A stretch of 59,868 nucleotides of DNA from JAKQHY01 sp034429475 (GTDB lineage Bacteria; Chloroflexota; Anaerolineae; B4-G1; SLSP01), in contig DAOUGD010000095.1 of NCBI GenBank assembly GCA_034429475.1, positions 1 to 59,868 of the forward strand. Reading direction: 5' to 3'. The stretch's first letter is position 1. The number at the start of each line of letters is the position of its first letter. Shown piece after piece: positions 43,595 through 53,065 of the stretch. A program made the translations under genes and the position numbers. The notes below the pieces were generated by a model that saw nothing but the letters and a program-made list of their open reading frames with translations, did no database searches and was not told the DNA's origin.

Positions 43595-45120
43595 CCATTG
43601 CCGGCCCGATATTTGTCATCGGTTTGCCCCTGGCGATCTCCCTGGTGTTGCAACTGCTGCGCCGCTGGACCGCCTTTATGGCCTGGATTGCGGCGGCGAC
43701 GGCGGCCTTTGTCGGGTTGCTCATTGCGGCGTCGCCGTTGAACGAAACCCTGATCTACCAGCGATTTGGCGTAGTCCTGGGCGAGCCGTTGTACCTGATG
43801 GGGCGGGAGTTGGTCATCAAACCGGTGGATCAGTTGCCACTGGCGTTTATCTTCCTGACTGCCGCCGGGCTGTTCGTGATCGCGTGGCGTCTGCTGCCCC
43901 ATTCCAACTTTTTCCCCATTGGGCTATCTATGACGGCCCTGCTGGCGGCGGCCTTGATGGTCGAACAGGTAGTGTACGCGGCCCTGCTGGTGGAGATGGC
44001 GGCGATTTTGGCGGTGTTCCCTCTCCACGAACCGCTCTTTCCGCGCGATCAGTCGCCGCCGACGCCGGCTGGCCCCGATGACGATACCGTCCCGATGGAC
44101 GTCGCGCTTCCCCCTGTCACGGAGGCGACGCCGACTTTGTTGGGGACGGGCTATGGGGTGCGTACGAAGGGCGGTTTGCGGTACTTGACCTACGCGACCC
44201 TGGCGCTGCCGGGCCTGATGGTGACACAACTATTGCTGGAGTGGTTTACGTTATTTCCCAACGACCGGGGCGTGTTGCAATCAGCGACAGTGTTGCTGGC
44301 CCTCTCGTTTGCGATCCTGCTAGGCGCTGTCCCTTTTCAGTCGTGGCTTTCGACGGTGGCGATGGATGGTTCGCCGCCCGTCGTGACGTTCCTCTTCACC
44401 GTCAATCTGGGGACGGTCTGGTTTATGTTGTTGGCCTACCTCGAAGATTACACCTGGTTGGGAACGCAGGCTTTTTTTGGCCCGCTGATCATTGGCGTGG
44501 GGTTGCTGATGATGGGGCTTGGCGGCGCGCTGGCCGCATCCCAGCGCCGCCTGGGGCGGCTGGTGGGATACGCAACGTTGGTGGACAACGGCGCAATGTT
44601 CGTCGCGTTGGGAACGCGATCGACCGCCAGCGTGGCCTTGACCGTGATGATGTTGTTGGCCCGCCCGCTGGCGCTCGGCCTGATGACGATCGGCCTGGAC
44701 GGCCTGCGCCGCATAAGCGGCGGCGACGACCGTGAAGAAGCGATGGCCGGACTGGCATGGCAGTCGCCCTGGCGCGCCGTGGCCTTCATCGTGGGCGGCG
44801 TTGCCATGGCCGGCTTCCCCCTCTCCCTGGGATTCGCCGCACGGTGGGGATTGTTCCGTTTGATGGTGGAAGACAACTTCTTCCAGGCGCTCTTGGCGTT
44901 GAGTGGCAGCGCCGGGGTGATGATGGGCGTTATCGGCGCGATCCGCATTTTGTTAACTCAGACGCCGCAGCGCCGCCGCCTGGCCCGCAAAGACGACGCG
45001 GTGGTGCTGATCTTGATTATCGTGTTGACAGGGGCAACGTTGTGGCTGGGACTTTTCCCACAAAGCGTCAGTTCCCTGGCGCTGCAAATGGCCGAAGAAT
45101 TCACATTTTTAGGACCTTAA
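43591..45120 (+). CDS. NuoN/MrpD-like antiporter subunit (second)
   Basis: A 509-residue protein with about fourteen membrane helices. AVPFQSWLSTVAMDGSPPVV is recognisable as the V-P-F-H-x-W-x-x-D-x-x-x-G-x-P-x-P-V region of NuoN, and GALAASQRRLGRLVGYATLV as the segment before TM12. Compared with NuoN, the channel lysine four residues before V-P-F is Leu, the Lys two helices' turns later is also replaced, and the His of P-F-H is Gln. ALLVEMAAIL keeps the TM5 Glu. A cytoplasmic loop rich in Pro/Thr/Asp (about 150-185) is inserted. The usual proton path may thus be altered or lost. Confidence 0.8.
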   Translation: MTIAGPIFVIGLPLAISLVLQLLRRWTAFMAWIAAATAAFVGLLIAASPLNETLIYQRFGVVLGEPLYLMGRELVIKPVDQLPLAFIFLTAAGLFVIAWRLLPHSNFFPIGLSMTALLAAALMVEQVVYAALLVEMAAILAVFPLHEPLFPRDQSPPTPAGPDDDTVPMDVALPPVTEATPTLLGTGYGVRTKGGLRYLTYATLALPGLMVTQLLLEWFTLFPNDRGVLQSATVLLALSFAILLGAVPFQSWLSTVAMDGSPPVVTFLFTVNLGTVWFMLLAYLEDYTWLGTQAFFGPLIIGVGLLMMGLGGALAASQRRLGRLVGYATLVDNGAMFVALGTRSTASVALTVMMLLARPLALGLMTIGLDGLRRISGGDDREEAMAGLAWQSPWRAVAFIVGGVAMAGFPLSLGFAARWGLFRLMVEDNFFQALLALSGSAGVMMGVIGAIRILLTQTPQRRRLARKDDAVVLILIIVLTGATLWLGLFPQSVSSLALQMAEEFTFLGP

Positions 45121-45138
45121 CCGGTGAAAGGGGAATCA

Positions 45139-46449
45139 ATGACAGCAAAATGTCGCGGCCCGTTGGCCGCTGCTTTTATTGAACGAGATCGCGAGGTCGT
45201 GTCGCCTTCGTACACGCGCGGCTATCCGTTTGTGATGGCGCGCGGAGAGGGCACGGAAGTCTGGGACGTGGACGGGTTGCGTTACCTGGACTTCACCAGC
45301 GGCGTGGCCGTGACTTCCACCGGCCACGCGCACCCTGAAGTCGTCCGGGCCATCAAAGAGCAGGCGGAAAAGTTCCTGCACATGTCCGGCACCGATTTCT
45401 ACTACCCGCCGCAGATCGAGTTGGCCGAATATCTGGACCGGATCGCGCCGATGACCGATGTGGTGCGCGCCTTCTTCACCAACTCCGGGGCCGAGTCCAT
45501 CGAGGCGGCCATCAAACTGGCGCTGTATGCCACCAACCGGCATTACTTCATTGCCTTCTACGGCGGATTCCACGGGCGCACGATGGGCGCGCTGGCCTTC
45601 ACCGCCAGCAAACCGGTGCAGCGCGAGTGCTTCCTTCCGGCGATGCCGCCGGTGGCGCACGTGCCTTATCCCGACCCCTATCGCCCGGTGCTTTCCGACT
45701 TGCACGGCGACCAGGGATTGGCCGTCATCCGCTACATTGAGGATTACGTGTTCGCCCGTAAACTGTGTCCCACCGAAGTCGCCGGTATCCTGGTCGAGCC
45801 GATCCAGGGCGAGGGCGGGTACATCGTGCCGCCGCCGTCGTTCTTCCCCGCGTTGCGCGAATTGTGCGACCGGTATGGCATCCTGCTGATCGTGGATGAA
45901 GTGCAGAGCGGGATGGGGCGCACCGGCAAATGGTTCGGCATTGAGCATGAGGGCGTGGAGCCGGACATCGTGGCGGTGGCGAAGGGGATCGCGTCCGGCA
46001 TGCCGTTGGGCGCGATGATCGCGCGCAAATCGTTGATGACGTGGCCGGCCGGGACGCACGCCAGCACCTTCGGCGGCAACCCCGTCTCCTGCGCCGCCGC
46101 GTTGGTGACGCTGCGCCTGTTGGAAGACGGGATGATGGACAACGCCGCCGCAATGGGGGCGTATTTGATGGAGAAGCTGCGGGACATCCAGACGCGCCAT
46201 CCGGCAATTGGCGACGTGCGCGGGCGCGGCCTGATGGTGGGGATCGAGATTATCAAAGACCCATCCGCACGTGAGCGCGCGCCGGAACTGCGCAATGCCA
46301 TCGTCAATCACGCTTTTGAGGACGGCCTGTTGCTCCTTGGCGCCGGGCCGAACTCCATTCGTTTTGTGCCGCCGCTCAACGTCAGCCGCGAGCACGTGGA
46401 CGAGGCCCTGGGCATTTTTGAGCGCGTCCTGGACGAACTGGGCGCCTGA
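45139..46449 (+). CDS. Class III aminotransferase (GabT/ArgD-like)
   Basis: A 436-residue PLP enzyme of fold type I. It has TNSGAESIEAAIKLAL (about 112-127) for cofactor binding, FHGRTMGALAFTASK, the Asp of LIVDEVQSGMGRTG (about 251-264), and the PLP lysine in VAVAKGIASGMP (near 281). STFGGNPVSCAAAL is also typical. Substrates in this family include 4-aminobutyrate, acetylornithine and LysW-lysine; the GIGxxMP-like loop and length fit GabT slightly better. AAAGGGGA precedes the ATG at 45139; a GTG at 45124 is less likely. It starts 18 nt after the membrane operon. Confidence 0.9.
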   Translation: MTAKCRGPLAAAFIERDREVVSPSYTRGYPFVMARGEGTEVWDVDGLRYLDFTSGVAVTSTGHAHPEVVRAIKEQAEKFLHMSGTDFYYPPQIELAEYLDRIAPMTDVVRAFFTNSGAESIEAAIKLALYATNRHYFIAFYGGFHGRTMGALAFTASKPVQRECFLPAMPPVAHVPYPDPYRPVLSDLHGDQGLAVIRYIEDYVFARKLCPTEVAGILVEPIQGEGGYIVPPPSFFPALRELCDRYGILLIVDEVQSGMGRTGKWFGIEHEGVEPDIVAVAKGIASGMPLGAMIARKSLMTWPAGTHASTFGGNPVSCAAALVTLRLLEDGMMDNAAAMGAYLMEKLRDIQTRHPAIGDVRGRGLMVGIEIIKDPSARERAPELRNAIVNHAFEDGLLLLGAGPNSIRFVPPLNVSREHVDEALGIFERVLDELGA

Positions 46450-46455
46450 TCGCGG

Positions 46456-48066
46456 ATGTCGCTGAATTTCCTGGACTTTCGGACCCGCCAGCGCGACTAC
46501 CTGTTGAGCATTGCCCAGGCGATGGTGTCGCGCCTGAATCTGCGTGCGGTGCTGCGTCTGATCATCGAGGCCTCGGTGGAGATGCTGCAAGGCCAGGTCG
46601 GGCTGATCGCGCTGCACGATCCGAAAGACGGCTTTTCCTTCTCGGCCAGCTATGGCCTGCCGCCGGCGTTGGTGGATGCGTTTGAGCCGCTGGTCATGGG
46701 CCTGCCGCCGGTGGAAAGTCCGCAGAACTTTGACTTGCCCGATATGTCCGAAAAGCTGCGCGAGATCGCTCAGGAAACCGGACTGCTGCTCCGCCAGGTG
46801 GTCGCGCTGCCGATGTTCGTGGAGCAGGACTTCCTGGGCGTTATCTTCGTCTTCCGCTCCCACAGCCTGCTCTTTTCCCCGGACGACCGGCAAATCCTGC
46901 GCAGCTTCGCCGACTACGCCGCCATCGCCGTGAACAACGCGCGGCTGTACGAATCCGCCGTCACCGAGCGCCGCCGTCTGGACGCGCTGCTCGAAGCCAG
47001 CGCGGACGGCATCATGGTGCTTCGCCCCGATTTGACCGTCGAACGCTTCAATCAGGCATCGGTGTCGCTGACCGGCTGGCCGATGGCGGACGCGCTCAAC
47101 CGTTCGCACGATGAGGTCATTACGTGGGCCAGGCAGAACTCGCCGATGACGCTGGCGCAGGCCGTGACGCAGGGCTGGCCGACCCGCGAGGGACGCGCCC
47201 TGTACGTCGAGGGCGACCTGCGGCGGCGCAACGGCAGCGTCGTGTCCGTCGGCATCACCTACGCGCCCCTGATGACGGCGAAAGGCGGTGTGTTGAACAT
47301 CATCGGCATCGTCCGCGACATCACGCGCTTCCGCGAGGCCGACGTGCTCAAGGATACGTTTATTTCCGTGGTATCCCACGAGCTGAAGACGCCAGTGGCG
47401 ATTATCAAGGGTTACGCCGAGACGTTGAGCCGCCCTGCTGCCCGCCGCAACGCGCAGTTACAGGAAGAGATGTTGGGGGCGATTACCGAGGAAGCGGATC
47501 GGCTGGCGCGGCTGGTGGACGACTTGCTCGACGTGTCGCGGCTCCAAGCCGGTGGGCTGCCGTTCCGCGACGTGGAGGACGTGGACTTGCGCCTGATCGC
47601 GCAGCGGGTCGGCGAGCGCTATCGCCCGCAGTCCCACAGCCACACATTACGCCTGGCGTTCCCCGACGATTTCCCCATCATCCGGGGCGATCCGCAGCGG
47701 TTGGAGCAGGCGCTGGACAATTTCGTCTCTAACGCGCTGAAATACTCGCCGCGCGGGGGCGAGGTGGTGATTCGCGGCGAGGCTACTCCCGCCGAAGTGA
47801 TGTTCTCGGTGAGCGATCAGGGCGTGGGTATCCCGCTGGACGAGCAGGAGAAGATTTTCGAGCGTTTCTATCGCGTCGAAGGCCCGGAGACGCGCGCGGC
47901 GTCGGGCGCGGGGTTGGGGTTGTATCTGACCCGCGCCATCATCAAGGCGCACGGCGGACGCTGCTGGGTGCAAAGCCGCCCCGGCCAGGGTGCGACGTTC
48001 TATGCGGCGCTCCCGCGCGAAACCGCATTAGCGCTGCTGCCGATGGTGTTGTTACCGGAAGATTAA
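46456..48066 (+). CDS. Soluble sensor histidine kinase (GAF-PAS-HisKA-HATPase)
   Basis: A 536-residue kinase with no membrane helix. A GAF domain (about 20-170) comes first, then a PAS domain (about 175-285), HisKA with the phospho-His in VVSHELKTPVAII (His308), and the ATPase domain with NALKYSPRGG (N box), DQGVGIP (G1) and GAGLGLYLTRAI (G2). It senses an internal signal, maybe a small molecule at GAF. No response regulator follows directly, so the partner is elsewhere; the receiver proteins at 17533 and 56954 are far away. It starts six bases after the aminotransferase gene, with no clear ribosome binding site, so the two are coupled. Confidence 0.92.
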   Translation: MSLNFLDFRTRQRDYLLSIAQAMVSRLNLRAVLRLIIEASVEMLQGQVGLIALHDPKDGFSFSASYGLPPALVDAFEPLVMGLPPVESPQNFDLPDMSEKLREIAQETGLLLRQVVALPMFVEQDFLGVIFVFRSHSLLFSPDDRQILRSFADYAAIAVNNARLYESAVTERRRLDALLEASADGIMVLRPDLTVERFNQASVSLTGWPMADALNRSHDEVITWARQNSPMTLAQAVTQGWPTREGRALYVEGDLRRRNGSVVSVGITYAPLMTAKGGVLNIIGIVRDITRFREADVLKDTFISVVSHELKTPVAIIKGYAETLSRPAARRNAQLQEEMLGAITEEADRLARLVDDLLDVSRLQAGGLPFRDVEDVDLRLIAQRVGERYRPQSHSHTLRLAFPDDFPIIRGDPQRLEQALDNFVSNALKYSPRGGEVVIRGEATPAEVMFSVSDQGVGIPLDEQEKIFERFYRVEGPETRAASGAGLGLYLTRAIIKAHGGRCWVQSRPGQGATFYAALPRETALALLPMVLLPED

Positions 48067-48133
48067 AAACGTAAAACGTAAAACGTGATGATTTCACTGT
48101 AAAAACCTTACGTTTTACGTTTCACGTTTTACG
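48066..48133 (+). repeat. Heptamer palindrome, GTAAAAC/GTGAAAC family (copy 3)
   Basis: AAAACGTAAAACGTAAAACG and GTGA (to about 48089) face TTACGTTTTACGTTTCACGT and TTTACG (48108-48133). The centre GTGATGATTTCACTGTA nearly matches the copies at 2570 and 49611. Confidence 0.9.
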
Positions 48134-48169
48134 AATCAGTTTTAAAAAATAGAATAAGGAGTTAGTTGT

Positions 48170-49600
48170 ATGCCACCAAGATATTATGCTGCTGTGACTT
48201 GCCCGGCGTGTGGAAGCCGCTTCCAGACCCCGGTGGAACAGATTTTGGACGTCCGCGTGGATCCGGAAGTGAAAGGCCGGGTGATGGGCGGTATGGTCAA
48301 CATGTCGGTCTGTCCTTCGTGTGGGATGGGCGGGCCGCTGAATCTGCCGTTTATTTATCACGACCCGGAGAAGGACGTCGCCCTGCTGTACTTGCCGATG
48401 GGCATTGGCAATTCGGAGGTCGAGCGCCAGAAGGCTGCCGGGACGCTGACGCGCCAGTTGATGAACGCGATGCCGATGGAGGAGCGCAAGGGCTACCTCT
48501 TGCAGCCGGAAACGTTCATCAATATCGAAACGCTGGTCAAGCGGGTGTTAGAGCTGGAAGGCGTGACCGACGATGATTTGGACCACAGCCGCCGCCAGCG
48601 GGAGCTGCTGACGCAGTTGATCACCGCTCCGGCGGATCAGCGCGAGGCGCTGTTGGCGGATAATGTGGCCTTAATGGACGAGGCGTTCTTCAGCTTGATG
48701 CAGTACACGCTGCAAATGGCGGCGATGGGCGGCCCGGAGAGTGCGGATTTCAAGCAGTTCCGCGACGTTTACGAATACGTCGTCGAGCACACGGAGACCG
48801 GCCAACTGCTGCAAAAGCGCACCGAGGTCATCGGCGCGTTCGCCGAAAATCCGAGCCGCGAATCGCTGCTTCAGGCCCTTGTGGATGCGCCGGACGACAC
48901 GACGGTGACGGCCCTGGTGCAGTCGGGGCTGAACTTTATGGACTACGCCTTCTTCCAGCGCATCGTGCGGCGCATTGACGCTGCAGAGACGCCGGAGGAG
49001 AAGGAGCGCCTGAGCGCGCTGCGCCGCCTCATCCTGGACATCCGCGAGGAATTGAGCCAGGCCAGCCAGGCGGTGATGGGGGAGCGCGCCGAGTTATTGC
49101 AGAAAATGCTCGGCACCGACAACCCGCTGGTGATGGCGCGCAGTCACCTCTCGGAACTGGACGACACGTTTGCCTACGTGCTGCGCACCGAGTTGGAAGA
49201 GGCGCGGCAGCAGGGGAATCAGCAAATGCTGGACGCGCTGCAAAAAATCGCGCGCGTGCTCTCGCAGGTGATGGAGGAGAACATGCCGCCCGAAGTGGTG
49301 CTGGCGCGGCGTCTGTTGATGTCGCCCTCCGAGGAACAGACGCGCCAGTTGTTGGAACAGAACAAGGGCCTGTTAGGCGCGGGGTTCTTCCAACTCCTGG
49401 ACAACCTCGAAGCGTCCACGCAGCAAGAGGGCAACGCGGATGCCGCCGCGCAATTGGCGCAAATCCGGCAGATCGCGCTTCAGTATGCTTCCCAAGAGGC
49501 CGCGCCCCCCGCCCCCACATCCACGCCGCAGCCGCGTCCCCAACCGCCGGCTTCTTCAGAAACTCAGACGCCTTCGGGGTTGATTATCGCCAAGCATTAA
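48170..49600 (+). CDS. CpXC-domain protein
   Basis: A 476-residue soluble protein. The N-terminal CpXC domain (about 1-120) has two cysteine pairs, CPACGSRF (Cys11, Cys14) and CPSCGMGG (near 48-55), which probably bind zinc. The rest (about 125-440) is nearly all alpha-helical with repeats of a pattern such as LLQALVDAPDDTTVTALVQS, suggesting an elongated helical array, and a Pro-rich tail. Function is unknown in the family. AAGGAG lies 11 nt before the ATG. It is flanked on both sides by copies of the same heptamer palindrome. Confidence 0.85.
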   Translation: MPPRYYAAVTCPACGSRFQTPVEQILDVRVDPEVKGRVMGGMVNMSVCPSCGMGGPLNLPFIYHDPEKDVALLYLPMGIGNSEVERQKAAGTLTRQLMNAMPMEERKGYLLQPETFINIETLVKRVLELEGVTDDDLDHSRRQRELLTQLITAPADQREALLADNVALMDEAFFSLMQYTLQMAAMGGPESADFKQFRDVYEYVVEHTETGQLLQKRTEVIGAFAENPSRESLLQALVDAPDDTTVTALVQSGLNFMDYAFFQRIVRRIDAAETPEEKERLSALRRLILDIREELSQASQAVMGERAELLQKMLGTDNPLVMARSHLSELDDTFAYVLRTELEEARQQGNQQMLDALQKIARVLSQVMEENMPPEVVLARRLLMSPSEEQTRQLLEQNKGLLGAGFFQLLDNLEASTQQEGNADAAAQLAQIRQIALQYASQEAAPPAPTSTPQPRPQPPASSETQTPSGLIIAKH

Positions 49601-49610
49601 CTCCGAGGGC

Positions 49611-49678
49611 GTAAAACGTGAAACGTGAAACGTGATGACCTTACTGTACAGGCTTTACGTTTCACGTTTCACGTTTTA
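49611..49678 (+). repeat. Heptamer palindrome, GTAAAAC/GTGAAAC family (copy 4)
   Basis: Twenty-two bases, TAAAACGTGAAACGTGAAAC and GT (49612-49633), pair perfectly with 49657-49678. The centre GTGATGACCTTACTGTA is shared with copies 1 and 3. Confidence 0.95.
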
Positions 49679-49713
49679 TATCTTCATCATCTATAGCCTT
49701 GCAGGAGGATGGG

Positions 49714-52479
49714 ATGTCACGCAAGAAACTTGTCCTCATTGATGGTCATTCCCTGGCGTACCGGGCATATTTTGGATTGCCGCAGGATATGCAGACGAGC
49801 GCCGGGGAACTGACCAACGCCTCGTTCGGGTTCACCTCGATGCTGCTTTCGGTGTTGGAAGGCGAAAAGCCGGATTACCTCATCGTCACGTTTGACAAAG
49901 GCCCCTCGTTTCGCGTGCGCGAGTACGCAGACTACAAGGGCCATCGCCCCCAAATGCCGGACGAGATGCGCGTCCAGATGCAGCGCGTGCGGCAGATCGT
50001 GCAGGCGTTCGGCTTCCCGCTGGTGGAATTGGACGATTTCGAGGCCGACGATTTGCTCGGCACGCTGGCGCGGCAAGCGGCGGCGCAAGGGTTGGCCGTC
50101 GTCATCGTCACTGGCGACCGGGACGCGCTGCAACTGGTCAACGAGCGCGTCACCGTGCTGACGTCCGGCCGCAAGTTCTCCGATACACTGTATTACACGC
50201 CGGACAAAGTACGCGAGCGGTACGGGTTGGATCCGTCGCAGCTCGTGGACCTCAAGGCGCTGGTGGGCGACAAGTCCGACAACATCCCCGGCGTGGCGGG
50301 GGTGGGGGAGAAGGGCGCGACGACGTTCCTGCAACAATACGGCTCGCTCGACGCGATTTACGCGCATTTGGACGATCTGACGGGACGTTACCAGAAAGCG
50401 TTGGCGGACGGGCGCGACTCGGCCTACCTCAGTCAGAAGTTGGGGCGGATCGTGTGCGACGCGCCGGTCACGCTGGCGTTGGAATCGGCGCGGCCCGACG
50501 CGGCCTTCAACCGCGAGGCTGTGCTGGACTTGATGCGGACGTTGGAGTTCCGCACCCTGCTGAGTCGTGTACCAGATTGGGGGAAGCTGGGTGGCAAACC
50601 GGGCAGTGGGCAGTTGTCGCTGTTCGACGCTGGGCCGGAAGAACCGGCGGCCGCCATCCCCGACGCAGAGGCGTATCACCTGGTTGCGGACGCGGCGCAG
50701 TTGGCCGAATTGGCGGCGCAGTGGCGGAAGGCGTCCGTGCTGGCGGTGGACACGGAGACGACCGGCGTGGATTCCATGCTGGCCGACCTGGTGGGGATCG
50801 CCGTCACCGACCGCGCCGACGCGGCCTGGTACATCCCCGTGCGCGCGCCGGAGGGCGAGCCGGCGCTGCCGCTGGACGCGATCCAGGCGCAACTCGGCCC
50901 GCTGCTGGCCGACCCGGCCATCACCAAGCGCGGGCACAACCTCAAATACGACATCGAGGTGCTGACGCGGCACGGCCTGCCGGTGGCTGGCCCCCTGTTC
51001 GACACGATGATCGCCGAGTGGGTCCACAACCCCGCGTCGCACGAGCTGGGCTTGAAGGCGCAGGCCGCCGCGCGCCTGGGCGTGCGGATGACGGAGATCG
51101 AATCGCTGATTGGGAAGGGGCGGGAGCAGATCACGATGGACGCCGTGCCGCTGGCGCAGGTCGTCCCCTACGCGGCGGCGGACGCGCGGATGACGTACCG
51201 GCTGGCCGACGCGCTGCGTCCCGAATTGGAGGCGCACGCCCAATGGCCGCTGTTCGCCGACCTTGAAATGCCGCTGCTGCCGATCCTGGTCACGATGGAA
51301 ATGCACGGCGTCAAGCTGGACGTGGGCTGGTTGAAGACGCTTTCCGGCGAGTTGGAGACGCGGCTGGTCTCGTTGGAGCAGGAAATTTACGCGCAGGCCG
51401 GCGGCGCGTTCAACATCAACTCCACGCAGCAGTTGGCGGAAGTGCTGTTCGAGCGGCTGCATCTGCCGACGAAGGGCGTCAGCAAGACCAAATCCGGTCA
51501 CTATTCCACCCGCGCGGACGTGTTGGAAGATTTGCAGACCGCGCATCCGGTGGTGGCCGCGCTGCTGAACTACCGCGAACTGACGAAACTCAAGTCCACC
51601 TACGTGGACGCGCTGCCGCAACTAATCAATCCGCACACCGGGCGCGTTCACACCTCATACAACCAGACGGGGGCCGTGACCGGGCGGCTGTCGTCGGCCA
51701 ACCCCAATTTGCAGAACATCCCCATCCGCACGGAGGAAGGGCGGCGGGTGCGGCGCGCGTTCGTCGCCGAGGAGGGCTGGACGCTGGTGGGGGCGGACTA
51801 CTCGCAGGTGGAGCTGCGCGTGATGGCGCACATGTCGGGGGACGCGGGGCTGCTGGCGGCCTTCCGGCGCGACGAGGACATCCACGCGACCACCGCCGCC
51901 GCCGTTTATGAGCTGCCATTGGAAGAAGTCACGTATGATAAGCGCCGCATCGCCAAAGCCGTCAACTTCGGGCTGATTTACGGGCAGGGCGCCTACGGGC
52001 TGGCGCGGCAGGTGGGCATCGAGGTGAGCGAGGCCGATGGGTTCATCACGCGCTACTTCGCGCGCTTCCCCGGCGTGCGCGCCTACATGGACGCCATCCA
52101 GAAGGAAGCGACGACGCGGGGCTACGTGGAAACGCTGCTGCACCGCCGCCGCTACTTCCCGGAGCTGTCGTCCAACAGCACGGCGACGACGATGCAGCGG
52201 CAGGCGGCGGCCCGCATGGCGATCAACACGCCGATTCAAGGCTCGGCGGCGGACATCCTCAAGCTGGCGATGCTGCGGCTGGATCGGATGTTGAAGGAGC
52301 GAGGGCTACGCGCGCGGATGATCCTGCAAGTCCACGACGAACTGGTGTTGGAGACGCCACAGGATGAAGTAGAAGTCACCATTGCCACGCTCCGCGAGGC
52401 GATGGGCGGCGCGTTTGAACTGGTCGTCCCGCTGAAGGTGGATGTGGAAATCGGGCAGAACTGGTTGGAAATGAAATAG
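49714..52479 (+). CDS. polA: DNA polymerase I
   Basis: A 921-residue repair and replication polymerase with all three activities apparently intact. The 5' nuclease (about 1-290) begins LVLIDGHSLAYRAYF. The 3'-5' exonuclease (about 315-500) keeps its catalytic acids in VLAVDTETTGV, GHNLKYDIEVL and YAAADARMTYRL, so proofreading is expected. The polymerase has motif A DYSQVELRVMAHMSGD, motif B KAVNFGLIYGQGAYGL and motif C QVHDELVLE. AGGAGG lies five bases before the ATG at 49714. A perfect 18-bp heptamer hairpin begins at the base after the stop and probably terminates it. Confidence 0.98.
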   Translation: MSRKKLVLIDGHSLAYRAYFGLPQDMQTSAGELTNASFGFTSMLLSVLEGEKPDYLIVTFDKGPSFRVREYADYKGHRPQMPDEMRVQMQRVRQIVQAFGFPLVELDDFEADDLLGTLARQAAAQGLAVVIVTGDRDALQLVNERVTVLTSGRKFSDTLYYTPDKVRERYGLDPSQLVDLKALVGDKSDNIPGVAGVGEKGATTFLQQYGSLDAIYAHLDDLTGRYQKALADGRDSAYLSQKLGRIVCDAPVTLALESARPDAAFNREAVLDLMRTLEFRTLLSRVPDWGKLGGKPGSGQLSLFDAGPEEPAAAIPDAEAYHLVADAAQLAELAAQWRKASVLAVDTETTGVDSMLADLVGIAVTDRADAAWYIPVRAPEGEPALPLDAIQAQLGPLLADPAITKRGHNLKYDIEVLTRHGLPVAGPLFDTMIAEWVHNPASHELGLKAQAAARLGVRMTEIESLIGKGREQITMDAVPLAQVVPYAAADARMTYRLADALRPELEAHAQWPLFADLEMPLLPILVTMEMHGVKLDVGWLKTLSGELETRLVSLEQEIYAQAGGAFNINSTQQLAEVLFERLHLPTKGVSKTKSGHYSTRADVLEDLQTAHPVVAALLNYRELTKLKSTYVDALPQLINPHTGRVHTSYNQTGAVTGRLSSANPNLQNIPIRTEEGRRVRRAFVAEEGWTLVGADYSQVELRVMAHMSGDAGLLAAFRRDEDIHATTAAAVYELPLEEVTYDKRRIAKAVNFGLIYGQGAYGLARQVGIEVSEADGFITRYFARFPGVRAYMDAIQKEATTRGYVETLLHRRRYFPELSSNSTATTMQRQAAARMAINTPIQGSAADILKLAMLRLDRMLKERGLRARMILQVHDELVLETPQDEVEVTIATLREAMGGAFELVVPLKVDVEIGQNWLEMK

Positions 52480-52538
52480 TCCGTAGTGCGTAGTCCGTAT
52501 TCCGTTTGCGGACTACGCACTACGGAATACGGAATACG
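52480..52538 (+). repeat. Heptamer palindrome, AGTCCGT/AGTGCGT family (copy 1)
   Basis: TCCGTAGTGCGTAGTCCG (52480-52497) pairs perfectly with CGGACTACGCACTACGGA (52509-52526) around an 11-nt loop; GGAATAC units follow. It starts directly after the polA stop codon. Confidence 0.95.
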
Positions 52539-52541
52539 TCT

Positions 52542-53051
52542 TCATTGGGCGGGAGGTTGCGTGCGGGGCGTGTATTCCGCCAGGGGCGCGTGTATCCCCA
52601 GGCGTCGTTGGCGCAGCCAGACCCACGCGAGGATGAGGAGGCAGCCGGCGGCCATGGCGAGGATGCCGATGAGGCCCGCCTCCGGGCCGAAGGCGCCGCC
52701 CGTCCACAGGTCGGGGCCGCCTTGTTGGAGGGTGAAGACGGACGCGCCAAACTGACCGCCGCTCACGGGGAAGCCGAACACCGTCCCCTGAAACAGATTC
52801 CACGTCATGTGCAGCCCGATGCCGATGGCGAGTTCCCCGGTCAGCACGAAGCCCAATCCCAGAAGAATCCCGGCCAGCGCGATGTTGAAGGAACTGATGA
52901 AGGTGGCGTTCTGGTTGCCCGCGTGCGCCGCTCCGAAGAGAATGGATGTGACCAGCCAGGCTACCACCAACGCGCCGCGCGGGCCGAGCCACCGGACGTT
53001 GATCCCCTCGGCCAGGTTGCGCAGCGGGTAGCCGCGAAACTGCACTTCCTC
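52542..53051 (-). pseudogene. 5'-truncated CPBP intramembrane protease
   Basis: The protein has the second half of a CPBP (Abi/Rce1-type) membrane protease. The catalytic motif EEVQFRGYPLRNL is at its very start: GAG GAA GTG at 53051-53043 gives the two glutamates. The codon before them is a stop (TGA at 53052-53054), and no start lies upstream. SILFGAAHAGN (His motif) and GIGLHMTWN follow, with three or four membrane helices. About half of a normal CPBP protein, its N-terminal helices, is missing. The break lies in TCTCAATCCGTTGATCC, part of the nonamer repeat family, so loss by recombination at a repeat is likely. A GTG at 53045 could still start a fragment lacking the glutamates. Confidence 0.75.
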
Positions 53052-53065
53052 TCAATCCGTTGATC

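Noticed and set aside
45136..47379. A 747-codon open frame on the - strand
   Set aside because: It lies opposite the aminotransferase and histidine kinase genes, which have clear motifs, and its translation is rich in Arg, His and Gln with no domain; it is a GC-rich shadow.
49717..51621. A 634-codon open frame on the - strand
   Set aside because: It is the antisense of polA and has no recognisable motif.
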